Assembly (NCBI RefSeq): GCF_036965045.1
Contig: NZ_JBALOV010000035.1
Location: 248,001-312,000 of the forward strand
Reading direction: 5' to 3'
From: Ferdinandcohnia sp036965045
GTDB taxonomy: Bacteria; Bacillota; Bacilli; Bacillales; Bacillaceae_L
DNA length: 64,000 bases
This document shows positions 35,358 through 43,734 of this stretch, piece by piece. The notes beneath the pieces were generated by a model that was given only the letters and a program-made list of their open reading frames with translations, made no database searches and was not told the origin of the DNA. Position 1 is the first letter of the stretch; every line of letters starts with the position of its first letter. The translations under genes and the position numbers were made by a program.

Positions 35358-36323
35358 GTGAAAACGATTCATATCACACACCCACATTCCTTTAATCAAA
35401 CAGATTTACCTCCAACTGTTTTAGCTTTGGGATATTTTGATGGTATTCATTTAGGTCATCAGAAGGTTGTTGACACTGCTAAGAAAGAAGCAGAGAAGCA
35501 AGGAATCGCATGTTCTGTTATGACATTTGATCCTCATCCATCAATTGTCCTTAAAAAAGATGTGACGGATGTTCAATATATTACTCCATTACATCACAAA
35601 CAAGAGTTATTTGAAGGAATGGAAATTGATTATTTATATATTGTAAATTTCTCATCTGAGTTTGCAAGTTTATCACCACAACAATTTGTCGATCAATACA
35701 TTATTGGTTTGAATGTGAAGCATGTTGTTGCAGGATTCGATTTTACATTTGGTCGATTTGGAAAGGGAACAATGGACATTCTTCCCGATCTAGCTAATGG
35801 ACGTTTTACTCAGACGACTGTTGAGAAATTAACCTTCAATAATGAGAAGGTGAGTTCGACAGTAATTCGAGACTTGATTCAAAAAGGAGAAGTGGACCTA
35901 CTTCCTCCGCTTTTGGGTAGATTTTATACAGTTAAAGGTACCGTAGTTGATGGTGATAAACGAGGAAGAACAATCGGCTTTCCGACAGCAAATGTAAAAA
36001 CGAGTGAGGAGTATATTATCCCTAAAATGGGGGTATATTCCGTCAGATTAAAGGTCGGTTCAAAATGGTATAATGGTGTTTGTAACCTTGGGGTAAAACC
36101 TACCTTTAATAAAGATGAGACTGTACCATCAATTGAAGTTCATCTGTTTGACTTTAATGAAGACATCTATAAGGAAGAAGTCGTCGTAGAATGGCATAAC
36201 AGAATACGTTCCGAAAGAAAGTTTCCGTCCATAGATGAGTTAATCAAACAAATTGGCCAGGATAAGGAACAGGCAAAGCAATACTTTGAGAAAATAGACG
36301 AACATACTTGCTTTTTATCATAA
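35358..36323 (+). CDS. ribF: Bifunctional riboflavin kinase/FAD synthetase
   Basis: 321 residues. The N-terminal nucleotidyltransferase (FAD synthetase) has LGYFDGIHLGHQKV and a following FDPHPS. The C-terminal flavokinase has GDKRGRTIGFPTANV. It converts riboflavin to FMN and FAD. In B. subtilis the gene is also called ribC. It starts with GTG, AGGTGA about 9 nt upstream. Confidence 0.96.
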   Translation: MKTIHITHPHSFNQTDLPPTVLALGYFDGIHLGHQKVVDTAKKEAEKQGIACSVMTFDPHPSIVLKKDVTDVQYITPLHHKQELFEGMEIDYLYIVNFSSEFASLSPQQFVDQYIIGLNVKHVVAGFDFTFGRFGKGTMDILPDLANGRFTQTTVEKLTFNNEKVSSTVIRDLIQKGEVDLLPPLLGRFYTVKGTVVDGDKRGRTIGFPTANVKTSEEYIIPKMGVYSVRLKVGSKWYNGVCNLGVKPTFNKDETVPSIEVHLFDFNEDIYKEEVVVEWHNRIRSERKFPSIDELIKQIGQDKEQAKQYFEKIDEHTCFLS

Positions 36324-36344
36324 AAAGTTGTATTCTAGTTAAGT

Positions 36345-36420
36345 ATGAAAAAGAACCATTGCGTGGCAGTTCGAATCACCAACGTCTGCTAGGTAATCGG
36401 GGATACTATTATAGGAGGTG
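36345..36420 (+). promoter_or_regulatory. Possible autoregulatory rpsO leader
   Basis: About 100 nt separate ribF and rpsO. GGCAG (36365-36369) can pair with CTGCT (36386-36390), and the region ends in AGGAGGTGA. Bacillaceae rpsO leaders are known to bind S15 in several different folds. I cannot assign the exact fold by eye. Confidence 0.35.
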
Positions 36421-36426
36421 AATAGG

Positions 36427-36696
36427 ATGGCTATCACACAAGAGCGTAAGAATGAAATTATCAGCGAGTTTAAAACTCATGAAAATGACACTGGTTCACC
36501 AGAGGTTCAAATCGCTGTCCTAACTGAGCAAATCAATAAGTTAAATGATCATTTACGTACACACAAGAAAGATCATCATTCACGTCGTGGTCTATTAAAG
36601 ATGGTTGGTAAACGTCGTAATTTATTAACATATCTTCGTAATAAAGACGTTACTCGTTACCGTGAATTAATCAACAAGCTTGGACTACGTCGATAA
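36427..36696 (+). CDS. rpsO: 30S ribosomal protein S15
   Basis: 89 residues, the universal length: MAITQERKNEIISEFKTHE, then LRTHKKDHHSRRGLLKMVGK and RNLLTYLRNKDVTRY. It binds the 16S rRNA central domain early in 30S assembly. The ATG at 36427 follows AGGAGGTGA. The GTG at 36418 is part of that site and is not the start. A terminator lies 7 bp downstream. Confidence 0.98.
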   Translation: MAITQERKNEIISEFKTHENDTGSPEVQIAVLTEQINKLNDHLRTHKKDHHSRRGLLKMVGKRRNLLTYLRNKDVTRYRELINKLGLRR

Positions 36697-36702
36697 TCTA
36701 CG

Positions 36703-36729
36703 AAAAAGCGGGAGCATTCCCGCTTTTTT
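36703..36729 (+). terminator. Rho-independent terminator after rpsO
   Basis: GCGGGA and TCCCGC form a perfect stem around a 4-nt loop, flanked by AAAAA before and TTTTTT after (36703-36729). It separates rpsO from pnp. Confidence 0.92.
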
Positions 36730-36809
36730 ATTAGGTTAAAAATGGAGGGATATTTTTCCTTCTTTTCTACTATATTTGAACAAAATTCACTTTACATATT
36801 GAACGAGTA

Positions 36810-36839
36810 TTGATATGTTCGAATAAATTAGTTCATACT
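36810..36839 (+). promoter_or_regulatory. Candidate promoter of pnp
   Basis: TTGATA (36810-36815), 18-nt spacer, CATACT (36834-36839), in the 160-bp gap after the rpsO terminator. The -10 is weak. Another arrangement using TTGAAC near 36800 is possible. Confidence 0.35.
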
Positions 36840-36890
36840 ATCAGTACATAATATACATTTTGAATGTGATTTAGAGAGGGGTACTATTAT

Positions 36891-39011
36891 ATGGAACAAG
36901 GAAAGCAAATTTTTTCCATGGACTGGGCTGGCAGGCAACTGACCGTCGAAATTGGTCAATTAGCGAAACAAGCTAATGGAGCTGCATTAGTTCGCTATGG
37001 AGAAACGGCTGTCTTAAGTACAGCAACCGCGTCAAAAGAACCAAAACCATTAGATTTCTTTCCACTTACTGTAAACTATGAAGAGCGATTATATGCAGTT
37101 GGAAAAATCCCTGGAGGATTTATTAAACGTGAAGGTAGACCAAGTGAAAAAGCAATTCTAGCAAGTCGATTAATAGACCGTCCAATACGACCTTTGTTTG
37201 CTGATGGATTTAGAAATGAAGTTCAAGTAGTCAGCATTGTCATGAGTGTGGATCAGGATTGTTCATCTGAAATGGCGGCTATGTTTGGTTCTTCCTTAGC
37301 ATTATCTGTTTCAGATATCCCATTTGAGGGTCCAATTGCAGGTGTAACGGTTGGTCGAGTAGACAATCAGTTTATCATTAACCCTTCAGTAGCAGATCAA
37401 GAAAAAAGTGATATCCATTTAGTAGTTGCTGGAACAAAAGATGCTATTAACATGGTTGAAGCAGGTGCAGATGAGGTCCCTGAAGAAGTGATGCTGGAAG
37501 CTATTATGTTTGGCCATGAGGAAATCAAGCGTTTAATCGCATTCCAAGAAAAAATAGTAGCTGAAGTCGGTAAAGAAAAAAGGGAAATTGTTCTTTATGA
37601 GCTTGATTCAGAGCTAGAAGCGCAAATTCGAGCAAAAGCAGAAGAAGACATCAATAAAGCTGTACAAGTTGCTGAAAAGCATGCAAGAGAAGATGCAATT
37701 AATGAAGTCAAGGTAGCAATTGTGGCTGAATACGAAGGACAGGAAGCTGATGAAGCTACCATTAAGCAAGTGAAGGAAATTTTAAATAAACTTGTAAAAG
37801 AAGAGGTTCGTCGCTTAATCACCGTTGAAAAGGTTCGTCCGGATGGAAGACAAATTGATGAAATTCGTCCACTTTCATCAGAAGTAGGATTATTATCACG
37901 TACACATGGTTCAGGATTATTTACACGTGGACAAACCCAGGCATTAAGTATTTGTACACTTGGTGCTTTAGGGGACGTGCAAATTTTAGATGGATTAGGA
38001 ATTGAAGAGACAAAACGTTTTATGCACCACTATAATTTCCCACAATTCAGTGTTGGTGAAACGGGTCCAATGAGAGGTCCTGGACGTCGTGAAATTGGGC
38101 ATGGTGCTTTAGGGGAACGTGCATTAGAACCTGTGGTTCCTTCTGAAAAAGATTTCCCATATACAATTCGTCTTGTATCTGAAGTGTTAGAATCAAATGG
38201 GTCTACTTCACAAGCAAGTATTTGTGCAAGTACACTTGCGATGATGGATGCAGGTGTTCCGATTAAAGCTCCTGTAGCTGGTATTGCAATGGGACTTGTT
38301 AAATCAGGTGAACATTATACCGTATTAACGGATATTCAAGGTATGGAAGATCATTTAGGAGACATGGACTTTAAGGTTGCCGGAACATCAAAAGGTGTTA
38401 CAGCCCTTCAAATGGACATTAAAATTGCTGGCCTTTCCCGCGATATTCTTGAAGAAGCATTGCAACAAGCGAAAAAAGGTCGTATGCAGATTTTGGATTC
38501 CATGTTAGCCACTTTAACAACACCAAGATCTGAGCTTTCTAAATACGCGCCAAAGATTTTAACAATGGCAATCAATCCAGATAAGATTCGTGATGTGATT
38601 GGACCAAGTGGTAAACAAATCAATAAGATCATTGATGAAACTGGCGTGAAAATCGATATTGAACAAGATGGTACAGTCTTTATATCTTCTGTTGATGAGG
38701 CGATGAATCAAAAAGCTAAGAAAATCATTGAGGATATCGTTCGTGAAGTAGAAGTGGGTCAGATGTATCTTGGTAAAGTAAAACGCATTGAAAAATTCGG
38801 TGCATTTGTTGAAATTTTCAGTGGTAAAGATGGACTTGTTCATATTTCTGAGCTTGCTGAAGAGCGAGTTGGAAAAGTTGAGGATGTTGTCGCACTTGGT
38901 GATGAAATACTCGTAAAAGTTACAGAAATTGATAAGCAAGGTCGAGTGAACTTATCTAGAAAAGCTGTCTTACGTGAACAAAAGGAAAAAGAAAAACAAC
39001 AACAAAATTAA
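36891..39011 (+). CDS. pnp: Polyribonucleotide nucleotidyltransferase (PNPase)
   Basis: 706 residues: two RNase PH domains joined by a helical linker (about residues 230-310), then KH (VIGPSGKQINKI) and S1 (GQMYLGKVKRIEKFGAFVEIF) domains. Phosphorolytic-site residues are visible in VRPDGRQIDEIRPLS and GSTSQASICAS. It degrades RNA from the 3' end using phosphate and takes part in competence and cold growth. ATG with GAGAGGGG upstream. Confidence 0.97.
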   Translation: MEQGKQIFSMDWAGRQLTVEIGQLAKQANGAALVRYGETAVLSTATASKEPKPLDFFPLTVNYEERLYAVGKIPGGFIKREGRPSEKAILASRLIDRPIRPLFADGFRNEVQVVSIVMSVDQDCSSEMAAMFGSSLALSVSDIPFEGPIAGVTVGRVDNQFIINPSVADQEKSDIHLVVAGTKDAINMVEAGADEVPEEVMLEAIMFGHEEIKRLIAFQEKIVAEVGKEKREIVLYELDSELEAQIRAKAEEDINKAVQVAEKHAREDAINEVKVAIVAEYEGQEADEATIKQVKEILNKLVKEEVRRLITVEKVRPDGRQIDEIRPLSSEVGLLSRTHGSGLFTRGQTQALSICTLGALGDVQILDGLGIEETKRFMHHYNFPQFSVGETGPMRGPGRREIGHGALGERALEPVVPSEKDFPYTIRLVSEVLESNGSTSQASICASTLAMMDAGVPIKAPVAGIAMGLVKSGEHYTVLTDIQGMEDHLGDMDFKVAGTSKGVTALQMDIKIAGLSRDILEEALQQAKKGRMQILDSMLATLTTPRSELSKYAPKILTMAINPDKIRDVIGPSGKQINKIIDETGVKIDIEQDGTVFISSVDEAMNQKAKKIIEDIVREVEVGQMYLGKVKRIEKFGAFVEIFSGKDGLVHISELAEERVGKVEDVVALGDEILVKVTEIDKQGRVNLSRKAVLREQKEKEKQQQN

Positions 39012-39019
39012 TTTATTCT

Positions 39020-39044
39020 AAAGCCTGGTAAACCGGGCTTTTTA
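39020..39044 (+). terminator. Rho-independent terminator after pnp
   Basis: AAGCCTGG (39021-39028) pairs with CCGGGCTT (39033-39040), with one G-U pair and a TAAA loop, followed by TTTT. Confidence 0.75.
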
Positions 39045-39080
39045 GGTTTTATAAACGCAATGTTTCTACATAGTTTTTGG

Positions 39081-39201
39081 TGTCTAGTTCCAGGCGCCAT
39101 CGGCTCGAGGTCATAAGCCAATCGCTTCTGAAGGTAAAGGGCACCTTCTGCCAGCGCTCGTCTTATGCTTGTCGCCGATAAACGGGCGCCTTACACTTTT
39201 C
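39081..39201 (+). repeat. ~120-bp structured interspersed repeat, copy 3 (pnp-ylxY)
   Basis: Same family and direction as 21280 and 28821. The stems are intact: GGCGCCATCGGC with GCCGAT and GGGCGCC near the end, CATAAG (39112-39117) / CTTATG (39162-39167), and GAAGGT (39130-39135) / ACCTTC (39143-39148). Compared with copy 1, CACAAG/CTTGTG has become CATAAG/CTTATG and GAAGGC/GCCTTC has become GAAGGT/ACCTTC. Both partners changed together. It occupies half of the 250-bp pnp-ylxY gap. Confidence 0.85.
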
Positions 39202-39261
39202 TTATTTTAAGTTCTACCTTGTCCTTCCTTTACATATTTTCTAGTAAAGAGGGGGATAATG

Positions 39262-40236
39262 ATGAAAAAACAATACATACAATTTTTTGTTTTTATATGC
39301 ATTTTACTAATTTCTATTGGGTCCTTACATAATCCGTATACAAATGATTACGTCAAGGGGTTAAAAGAGGGCGCTGACGCAATACCTGTTAGCAGTAAAG
39401 GTGATCAACTATTAAATGAAATTGAAAAAAGGGCAATTGAGTATAGCATCCCTGCGGAAGATGCTAAAATAGACCCTGTTTGGAAAGCAACACCTGGCCT
39501 GAATGGTCTCGAGGTGGATATTCAAGCTTCCTATGAAAAGATGAAAAAAGCTGGTACCTTTGATGAAAGTAAGCTCGTGTATAAGCAGCTCTCACCAAAA
39601 GTACATTTAAAAGATTTACCATCCTCCGCGATTTACCGTGGTCATCCAAACAAACCGATGGTTTCATTTTTAATAAATGTCGCATGGGGAAATGAATATA
39701 TTCCTGATATGCTCGAAACTCTAAAAAAACATAATGTAAAAGCAACTTTTTTCTTGGAAGGTCGATGGGTCAAGGAAAATCCTGATTTAGCAAAAATGAT
39801 TGTAGATGCCGGGCATGAGGTTGGTAATCATTCCTATACACATCCAGATATGAAAAAATTGTCTTCTGAGCTTGTTAGGGAGCAATTAATTAAGACGAAT
39901 CAGGTAATTGAGGCAGCAACAGGGAAGAAGCCGAATCTTTTTGCACCTCCAAGTGGAAGTTACCGTGACGAAGTTGTTAAAATAGCAGATGAGCTGGGGA
40001 TGAAAACAATTATGTGGAGTGTTGATACAATCGATTGGCAGCGTCCACAGCCACATGTATTAGTCCAGAGAGTAATGGGGAAAATTCACCCTGGAGCTCT
40101 TGTTTTAATGCATCCGACATCACCAACTGCTCAAAGTCTTGAAAGACTAATTCTATCAATTAAACAAAAAGATTTGGCAATAGACAATGTTTCTACATTA
40201 TTAAACGAAGAACGAATCATACTAAAGAAAAAGTAA
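39262..40236 (+). CDS. ylxY: YlxY, NodB-like polysaccharide deacetylase homologue
   Basis: 324 residues: an N-terminal hydrophobic segment (about 5-20, signal peptide or anchor), a spacer, then a NodB-fold domain (about 125-310). The metal-binding His pair is kept (GNHSYTHPDM). However, the motif normally reading TFDDG is here FLINVAWGNEY, so the catalytic Asp residues are missing, and the usual RPP motif reads APPSG. It is therefore probably not a standard deacetylase. ATG at 39262 has GAGGGGG 6 nt upstream; 39259 is possible. Confidence 0.88.
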   Translation: MKKQYIQFFVFICILLISIGSLHNPYTNDYVKGLKEGADAIPVSSKGDQLLNEIEKRAIEYSIPAEDAKIDPVWKATPGLNGLEVDIQASYEKMKKAGTFDESKLVYKQLSPKVHLKDLPSSAIYRGHPNKPMVSFLINVAWGNEYIPDMLETLKKHNVKATFFLEGRWVKENPDLAKMIVDAGHEVGNHSYTHPDMKKLSSELVREQLIKTNQVIEAATGKKPNLFAPPSGSYRDEVVKIADELGMKTIMWSVDTIDWQRPQPHVLVQRVMGKIHPGALVLMHPTSPTAQSLERLILSIKQKDLAIDNVSTLLNEERIILKKK

Positions 40237-40266
40237 CGGTGCTTTAAGAACAGGAGGAATACAACC

Positions 40267-41508
40267 TTGATCAAAAAATATACTTGTCAAAATGGTGTAA
40301 GAATTGTATTAGAAAACATCCCCACTGTTCGATCAGTAGCAATTGGTGTCTGGATTGGGACAGGGTCACGAAATGAAAACCCAGTGAACAACGGGATTTC
40401 TCATTTCCTTGAGCACATGTTTTTCAAAGGAACAAAAACAAGATCTGCTAGAGAGATTGCAGAGTCATTCGATAGCATTGGTGGACAGGTAAATGCGTTC
40501 ACATCAAAAGAATATACTTGTTATTATGCAAAGGTATTAGACGAACATTCAAAATTTGCATTAGATGTTCTAGCCGATATGTTTTTTAATTCGACCTTTG
40601 ACGAAGAAGAATTGAAAAAAGAAAAAAATGTGGTCTTCGAAGAGATTAAAATGTATGAAGATACGCCAGATGATATCGTCCATGACTTATTAAGTAAAGC
40701 AAGCTATGAGAACCACCCATTAGGTTATCCGATTCTGGGTACTGAAGAGACATTGGAAACCTTTAATGGAGATATGCTGCGTCAATATATGAATGAAATG
40801 TATACACCGGACAAAGTTGTAATCTCTATTGCAGGAAATATTAATGAAAACTTCATCTCTGAAGTTGAAGCCTATTTTGGTAGTTATTCAGGTAATCAAA
40901 CTAAGCAAGAATTACAAAAGCCATCATTCCATGCAAATAAAATCACACGTAAAAAAGAAACCGAACAAGCTCATCTCTGTTTAGGCTTTAATGGCTTGCA
41001 AATCGGGGATAAAGACGTATATGACTTAATTGTGTTAAATAATATTCTTGGTGGCAGCATGAGCAGTCGATTATTCCAAGAAGTGCGTGAGCAAAGAGGC
41101 CTTGCCTATTCTGTTTTCTCTTATCATTCTTCGTATAAGGATGCGGGGATGGTGACAATTTACGGGGGAACAGGTAGTAAGCAACTAAATCTGTTATTTG
41201 AAACAATTCAGGATACATTAGCAAAGCTAAAAGCAGACGGTATTACTGAAAAAGAATTAAAAAATAGCAAGGAACAAATGAAAGGCAGCCTTATGCTTAG
41301 CCTTGAAAGTACAAATAGCAGAATGAGCCGAAACGGTAAAAATGAATTATTATTAAAAGAACATAAGAGTCTTGATCAAATTATTGATGAAATAAATGCA
41401 GTAAATGAAGATAGTGTCAATTCAATGGCAACACAAATATTCAAGGATGATTTTTCACTAGCGTTAATTAGTCCTTCTGATGATTTACCAAGTAAGCTTT
41501 CAAACTGA
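40267..41508 (+). CDS. mlpA: M16-family zinc peptidase MlpA (YmxG)
   Basis: 413 residues of the insulinase/mitochondrial-processing-peptidase family. The inverted zinc motif HFLEH is at residues 46-50, with the downstream Glu region (EEIKMYEDTPDDIVHD) present. It is probably cytoplasmic, as there is no signal peptide. The TTG start is preceded by AGGAGGAA. A B. subtilis homologue has been linked to protease control. It sits between ylxY and ymxH. Confidence 0.93.
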   Translation: MIKKYTCQNGVRIVLENIPTVRSVAIGVWIGTGSRNENPVNNGISHFLEHMFFKGTKTRSAREIAESFDSIGGQVNAFTSKEYTCYYAKVLDEHSKFALDVLADMFFNSTFDEEELKKEKNVVFEEIKMYEDTPDDIVHDLLSKASYENHPLGYPILGTEETLETFNGDMLRQYMNEMYTPDKVVISIAGNINENFISEVEAYFGSYSGNQTKQELQKPSFHANKITRKKETEQAHLCLGFNGLQIGDKDVYDLIVLNNILGGSMSSRLFQEVREQRGLAYSVFSYHSSYKDAGMVTIYGGTGSKQLNLLFETIQDTLAKLKADGITEKELKNSKEQMKGSLMLSLESTNSRMSRNGKNELLLKEHKSLDQIIDEINAVNEDSVNSMATQIFKDDFSLALISPSDDLPSKLSN

Positions 41509-41573
41509 ATTTACTTCTAAAAAAGTGGACTACTCCATAAAATGTACAAAGGACATTGAAGGGGTGGTCTTCG

Positions 41574-41834
41574 TTGAGATTAAGCGAATTAAGTGGAAAA
41601 GAAATTGTCGATGTCAAACGTGCCGAAAGATTAGGTGTTTTAGGTCAAACAGATCTTGAAATTGATGAAAGAACAGGTCAAATTAAGGCTCTCATTATTC
41701 CTTCTTTAAAATGGTTTGGTTTAAAAAAGCAAGGAAATGAAGTTCGAGTGTCTTGGCAGCATATTCGTAAAATCGGAACTGATATGATCATCATTGATAT
41801 TCCTGACGAATACGACACAGAGGAAAATGAATAG
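41574..41834 (+). CDS. ymxH: YlmC/YmxH-family PRC-barrel protein
   Basis: 86 residues from the TTG at 41574 (MRLSELSGKEIVDVKRAERLG), a complete small PRC-barrel domain. Related proteins are common in sporulating Firmicutes; the role is unknown. AAGGGGTGG lies about 7 nt upstream. An earlier in-frame start at 41556 adds six residues but puts that ribosome-binding site inside the gene. Confidence 0.88.
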   Translation: MRLSELSGKEIVDVKRAERLGVLGQTDLEIDERTGQIKALIIPSLKWFGLKKQGNEVRVSWQHIRKIGTDMIIIDIPDEYDTEENE

Positions 41835-41844
41835 AAAAAAGAGG

Positions 41845-41880
41845 AACCCACGGAAATTTTTCCGTGGGTTTTTATTTTTT
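41845..41880 (+). terminator. Rho-independent terminator after ymxH
   Basis: AACCCACGGAAA and TTTCCGTGGGTT form a long near-perfect stem, followed by TTTATTTTTT. It ends the ylxY-mlpA-ymxH unit before dpaA. Confidence 0.93.
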
Positions 41881-41920
41881 GAGAAAAATGTTATTCTAAT
41901 CAAATTTTTCTCTGTTCATT

Positions 41921-41949
41921 CACCTATTTTCGTTTTGCCTCATAGTATG
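41921..41949 (+). promoter_or_regulatory. Candidate SigK promoter of dpaAB
   Basis: CACC (41921-41924) and CATAGTATG (41941-41949), with 17 nt between AC and CATA, resemble the mother-cell SigK consensus (AC, then CATAnnnTA, one mismatch). Dipicolinate synthase is made in the mother cell under SigK in B. subtilis, so the fit of site and gene is meaningful. Confidence 0.55.
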
Positions 41950-42003
41950 GTGGAGTAGATAAAATTGTGGTGATTTTATTAAATGCTTTTGCGGAAAGTT
42001 TCC

Positions 42004-42062
42004 CTCCTAACTATAGGAGAAAAGCCGAGAACGCTGGTGTGAGGCATTCACTTACTCACATT
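42004..42062 (+). promoter_or_regulatory. Hairpins in the dpaA leader
   Basis: CTCCTA (42004-42009) pairs with TAGGAG (42014-42019), and TGTGAG (42038-42043) with CTCACA (42055-42060), extended by G-U pairs. Together they give a structured leader of about 140 nt before dpaA. No known riboswitch core is recognisable. Confidence 0.4.
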
Positions 42063-42102
42063 CATTCGAGCTTCATTTTTGGTAAAGAAGGTGATAAAAC
42101 GT

Positions 42103-43002
42103 ATGTTAACTGATATGCATGTAGCAATCATTGGTGGAGACGCACGACAGTTAGAAGTGATTCGTAAACTAATTGAGTTAGATGCAAGGCTTTCTTTGAT
42201 TGGATTTGACCAATTGGACCATGGATTTACTGGAGCTTCAAAAGAACGATTAGACGAAATTGATTTTTCAGATATAGATGCAATTATTTTGCCGGTATCC
42301 GGAACAAACAGTGAAGGTGAAGTTGAAACCATTTTTTCAAATGAAACGGTCGTCTTATCAGAGGAAATCCTGGCACAAACACCTGAACACTGTGTAGTTT
42401 ATTCGGGAATAAGCAATTCGTATTTAGATGGAATCGTGAATGCTACAAATCGAAAATTAGTACGTTTATTTGAAAGAGATGATGTGGCTATTTATAATTC
42501 CATTCCAACTGTTGAAGGAACAATTATGATGGTAATCCAACATACGGATATAACCATTCATAATTCAGATGTTGCGGTACTTGGATTAGGAAGGGTTGGA
42601 ATGAGTGTGGCAAGAAGCTTTGCTGCATTAGGAGCAAATGTTAAAGTTGGTGCCAGAAAAACAGAACATATTGCGAGAATTACAGAGATGGGATTAACAC
42701 CATTTCAACTTTCCAATCTTTCGAATGAGGTTAAGGATATTGATGTTTGTATTAATACGGTCCCGCATTTAATTGTCACAGCAAGTGTGATTTCAAAAAT
42801 GCCTGCTCACACATTGATTGTTGATCTCGCATCGAAGCCAGGGGGAACTGATTTTAGGTATGCAGAAAAAAGAGGAATTAAAGCATTATTAGCTCCTGGA
42901 TTACCTGGTATTGTAGCACCTAAGACAGCAGGCCAAATCGTTGCGAATGTATTATCTCAACTACTTCTTGAGTTATTACAACAAAGAGAGGAGAAAGAAT
43001 AA
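42103..43002 (+). CDS. dpaA: Dipicolinate synthase subunit A
   Basis: 299 residues. The N-terminal domain has IGGDARQLEVIRKL and the Rossmann motif VLGLGRVGMSVARSFAALG lies near residue 155; APGLPGIVAPKTAGQI ends the catalytic part. With DpaB (spoVFB) it oxidises dihydrodipicolinate-type intermediate to dipicolinic acid for the spore core. Also called spoVFA. The ATG at 42103 follows AAGGTGAT; an upstream in-frame GTG at 42079 is not needed. Confidence 0.96.
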   Translation: MLTDMHVAIIGGDARQLEVIRKLIELDARLSLIGFDQLDHGFTGASKERLDEIDFSDIDAIILPVSGTNSEGEVETIFSNETVVLSEEILAQTPEHCVVYSGISNSYLDGIVNATNRKLVRLFERDDVAIYNSIPTVEGTIMMVIQHTDITIHNSDVAVLGLGRVGMSVARSFAALGANVKVGARKTEHIARITEMGLTPFQLSNLSNEVKDIDVCINTVPHLIVTASVISKMPAHTLIVDLASKPGGTDFRYAEKRGIKALLAPGLPGIVAPKTAGQIVANVLSQLLLELLQQREEKE

Positions 43003-43003
43003 T

Positions 43004-43609
43004 ATGACATCATTAAAAGGAAAAAGAATCGGATTTGGTTTAACAGGGTCCCATTGTACGTATGATGCAGTATTCCCTGAAATTATAAAACTTGTAGACG
43101 AAGGTGCTGATGTATTACCTGTAGTTTCTTGGACTGTACAGTCAACAAATACACGTTTTGGAGAAGGTGCAGAGTGGATCGAAAAAATCGAAAAAGCGAC
43201 AGGCAATAAAGTAATTGATTCAATTGTAAAAGCCGAGCCATTAGGTCCTAAACTCCCGCTGGATTGCATGGTGATTGCTCCTCTTACAGGGAATTCCATG
43301 AGTAAATTCGCCAACGCCTTAACAGATTCTCCTGTTTTAATGGCTGCGAAAGCCACATTACGAAATCAAAATCCTGTTGTTTTAGGAATTTCTACGAATG
43401 ATGCATTAGGCTTAAATGGTGTAAACCTCATGAGACTCATGGCAACTAAGAATATTTATTTTATCCCTTATGGCCAGGACGCACCAATGAAGAAGCCTAA
43501 TTCAATGGTTGCTCGCATGACCATGCTTAGAGATACGGTAGCTGCAGCAATTGAAGGAAAACAATTACAGCCAGTCCTTGTTGAAAGGTACCGTGACGAC
43601 GAAAACTAA
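43004..43609 (+). CDS. dpaB: Dipicolinate synthase subunit B
   Basis: 201 residues of the flavoprotein-like fold: MTSLKGKRIGFGLTGSHCTY at the N-terminus and DCMVIAPLTGNSMSKFANAL. It is the partner of DpaA (also spoVFB), 1 bp after the dpaA stop, with AGAGAGGAG upstream. A longer frame beginning inside dpaA is rejected. Confidence 0.96.
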   Translation: MTSLKGKRIGFGLTGSHCTYDAVFPEIIKLVDEGADVLPVVSWTVQSTNTRFGEGAEWIEKIEKATGNKVIDSIVKAEPLGPKLPLDCMVIAPLTGNSMSKFANALTDSPVLMAAKATLRNQNPVVLGISTNDALGLNGVNLMRLMATKNIYFIPYGQDAPMKKPNSMVARMTMLRDTVAAAIEGKQLQPVLVERYRDDEN

Positions 43610-43624
43610 TGAAATCTTCATAAT

Positions 43625-43660
43625 AAAGGAGAAAGAATGAAAATTCTTCTCTCCTTTACT
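43625..43660 (+). terminator. Terminator-like hairpin after dpaB
   Basis: AAAGGAGAA (43625-43633) pairs with TTCTCCTTT (43647-43655), and GAAT with ATTC inside, around a 4-nt loop and a single bulge. The T run is poor (ACTACTTGT). It separates sporulation-specific dpaAB from the housekeeping asd genes. Confidence 0.6.
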
Positions 43661-43734
43661 ACTTGTATGTGGTAAAATATATATCATTAAACGTAAATTA
43701 GACGTTCTAGCATTACTAGGAAGGGGAATAACAA

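Noticed and set aside
41970..42102. Possible lysine riboswitch before dpaA
   Set aside because: I could not find the conserved lysine-riboswitch core or five-helix layout; only simple hairpins are visible.
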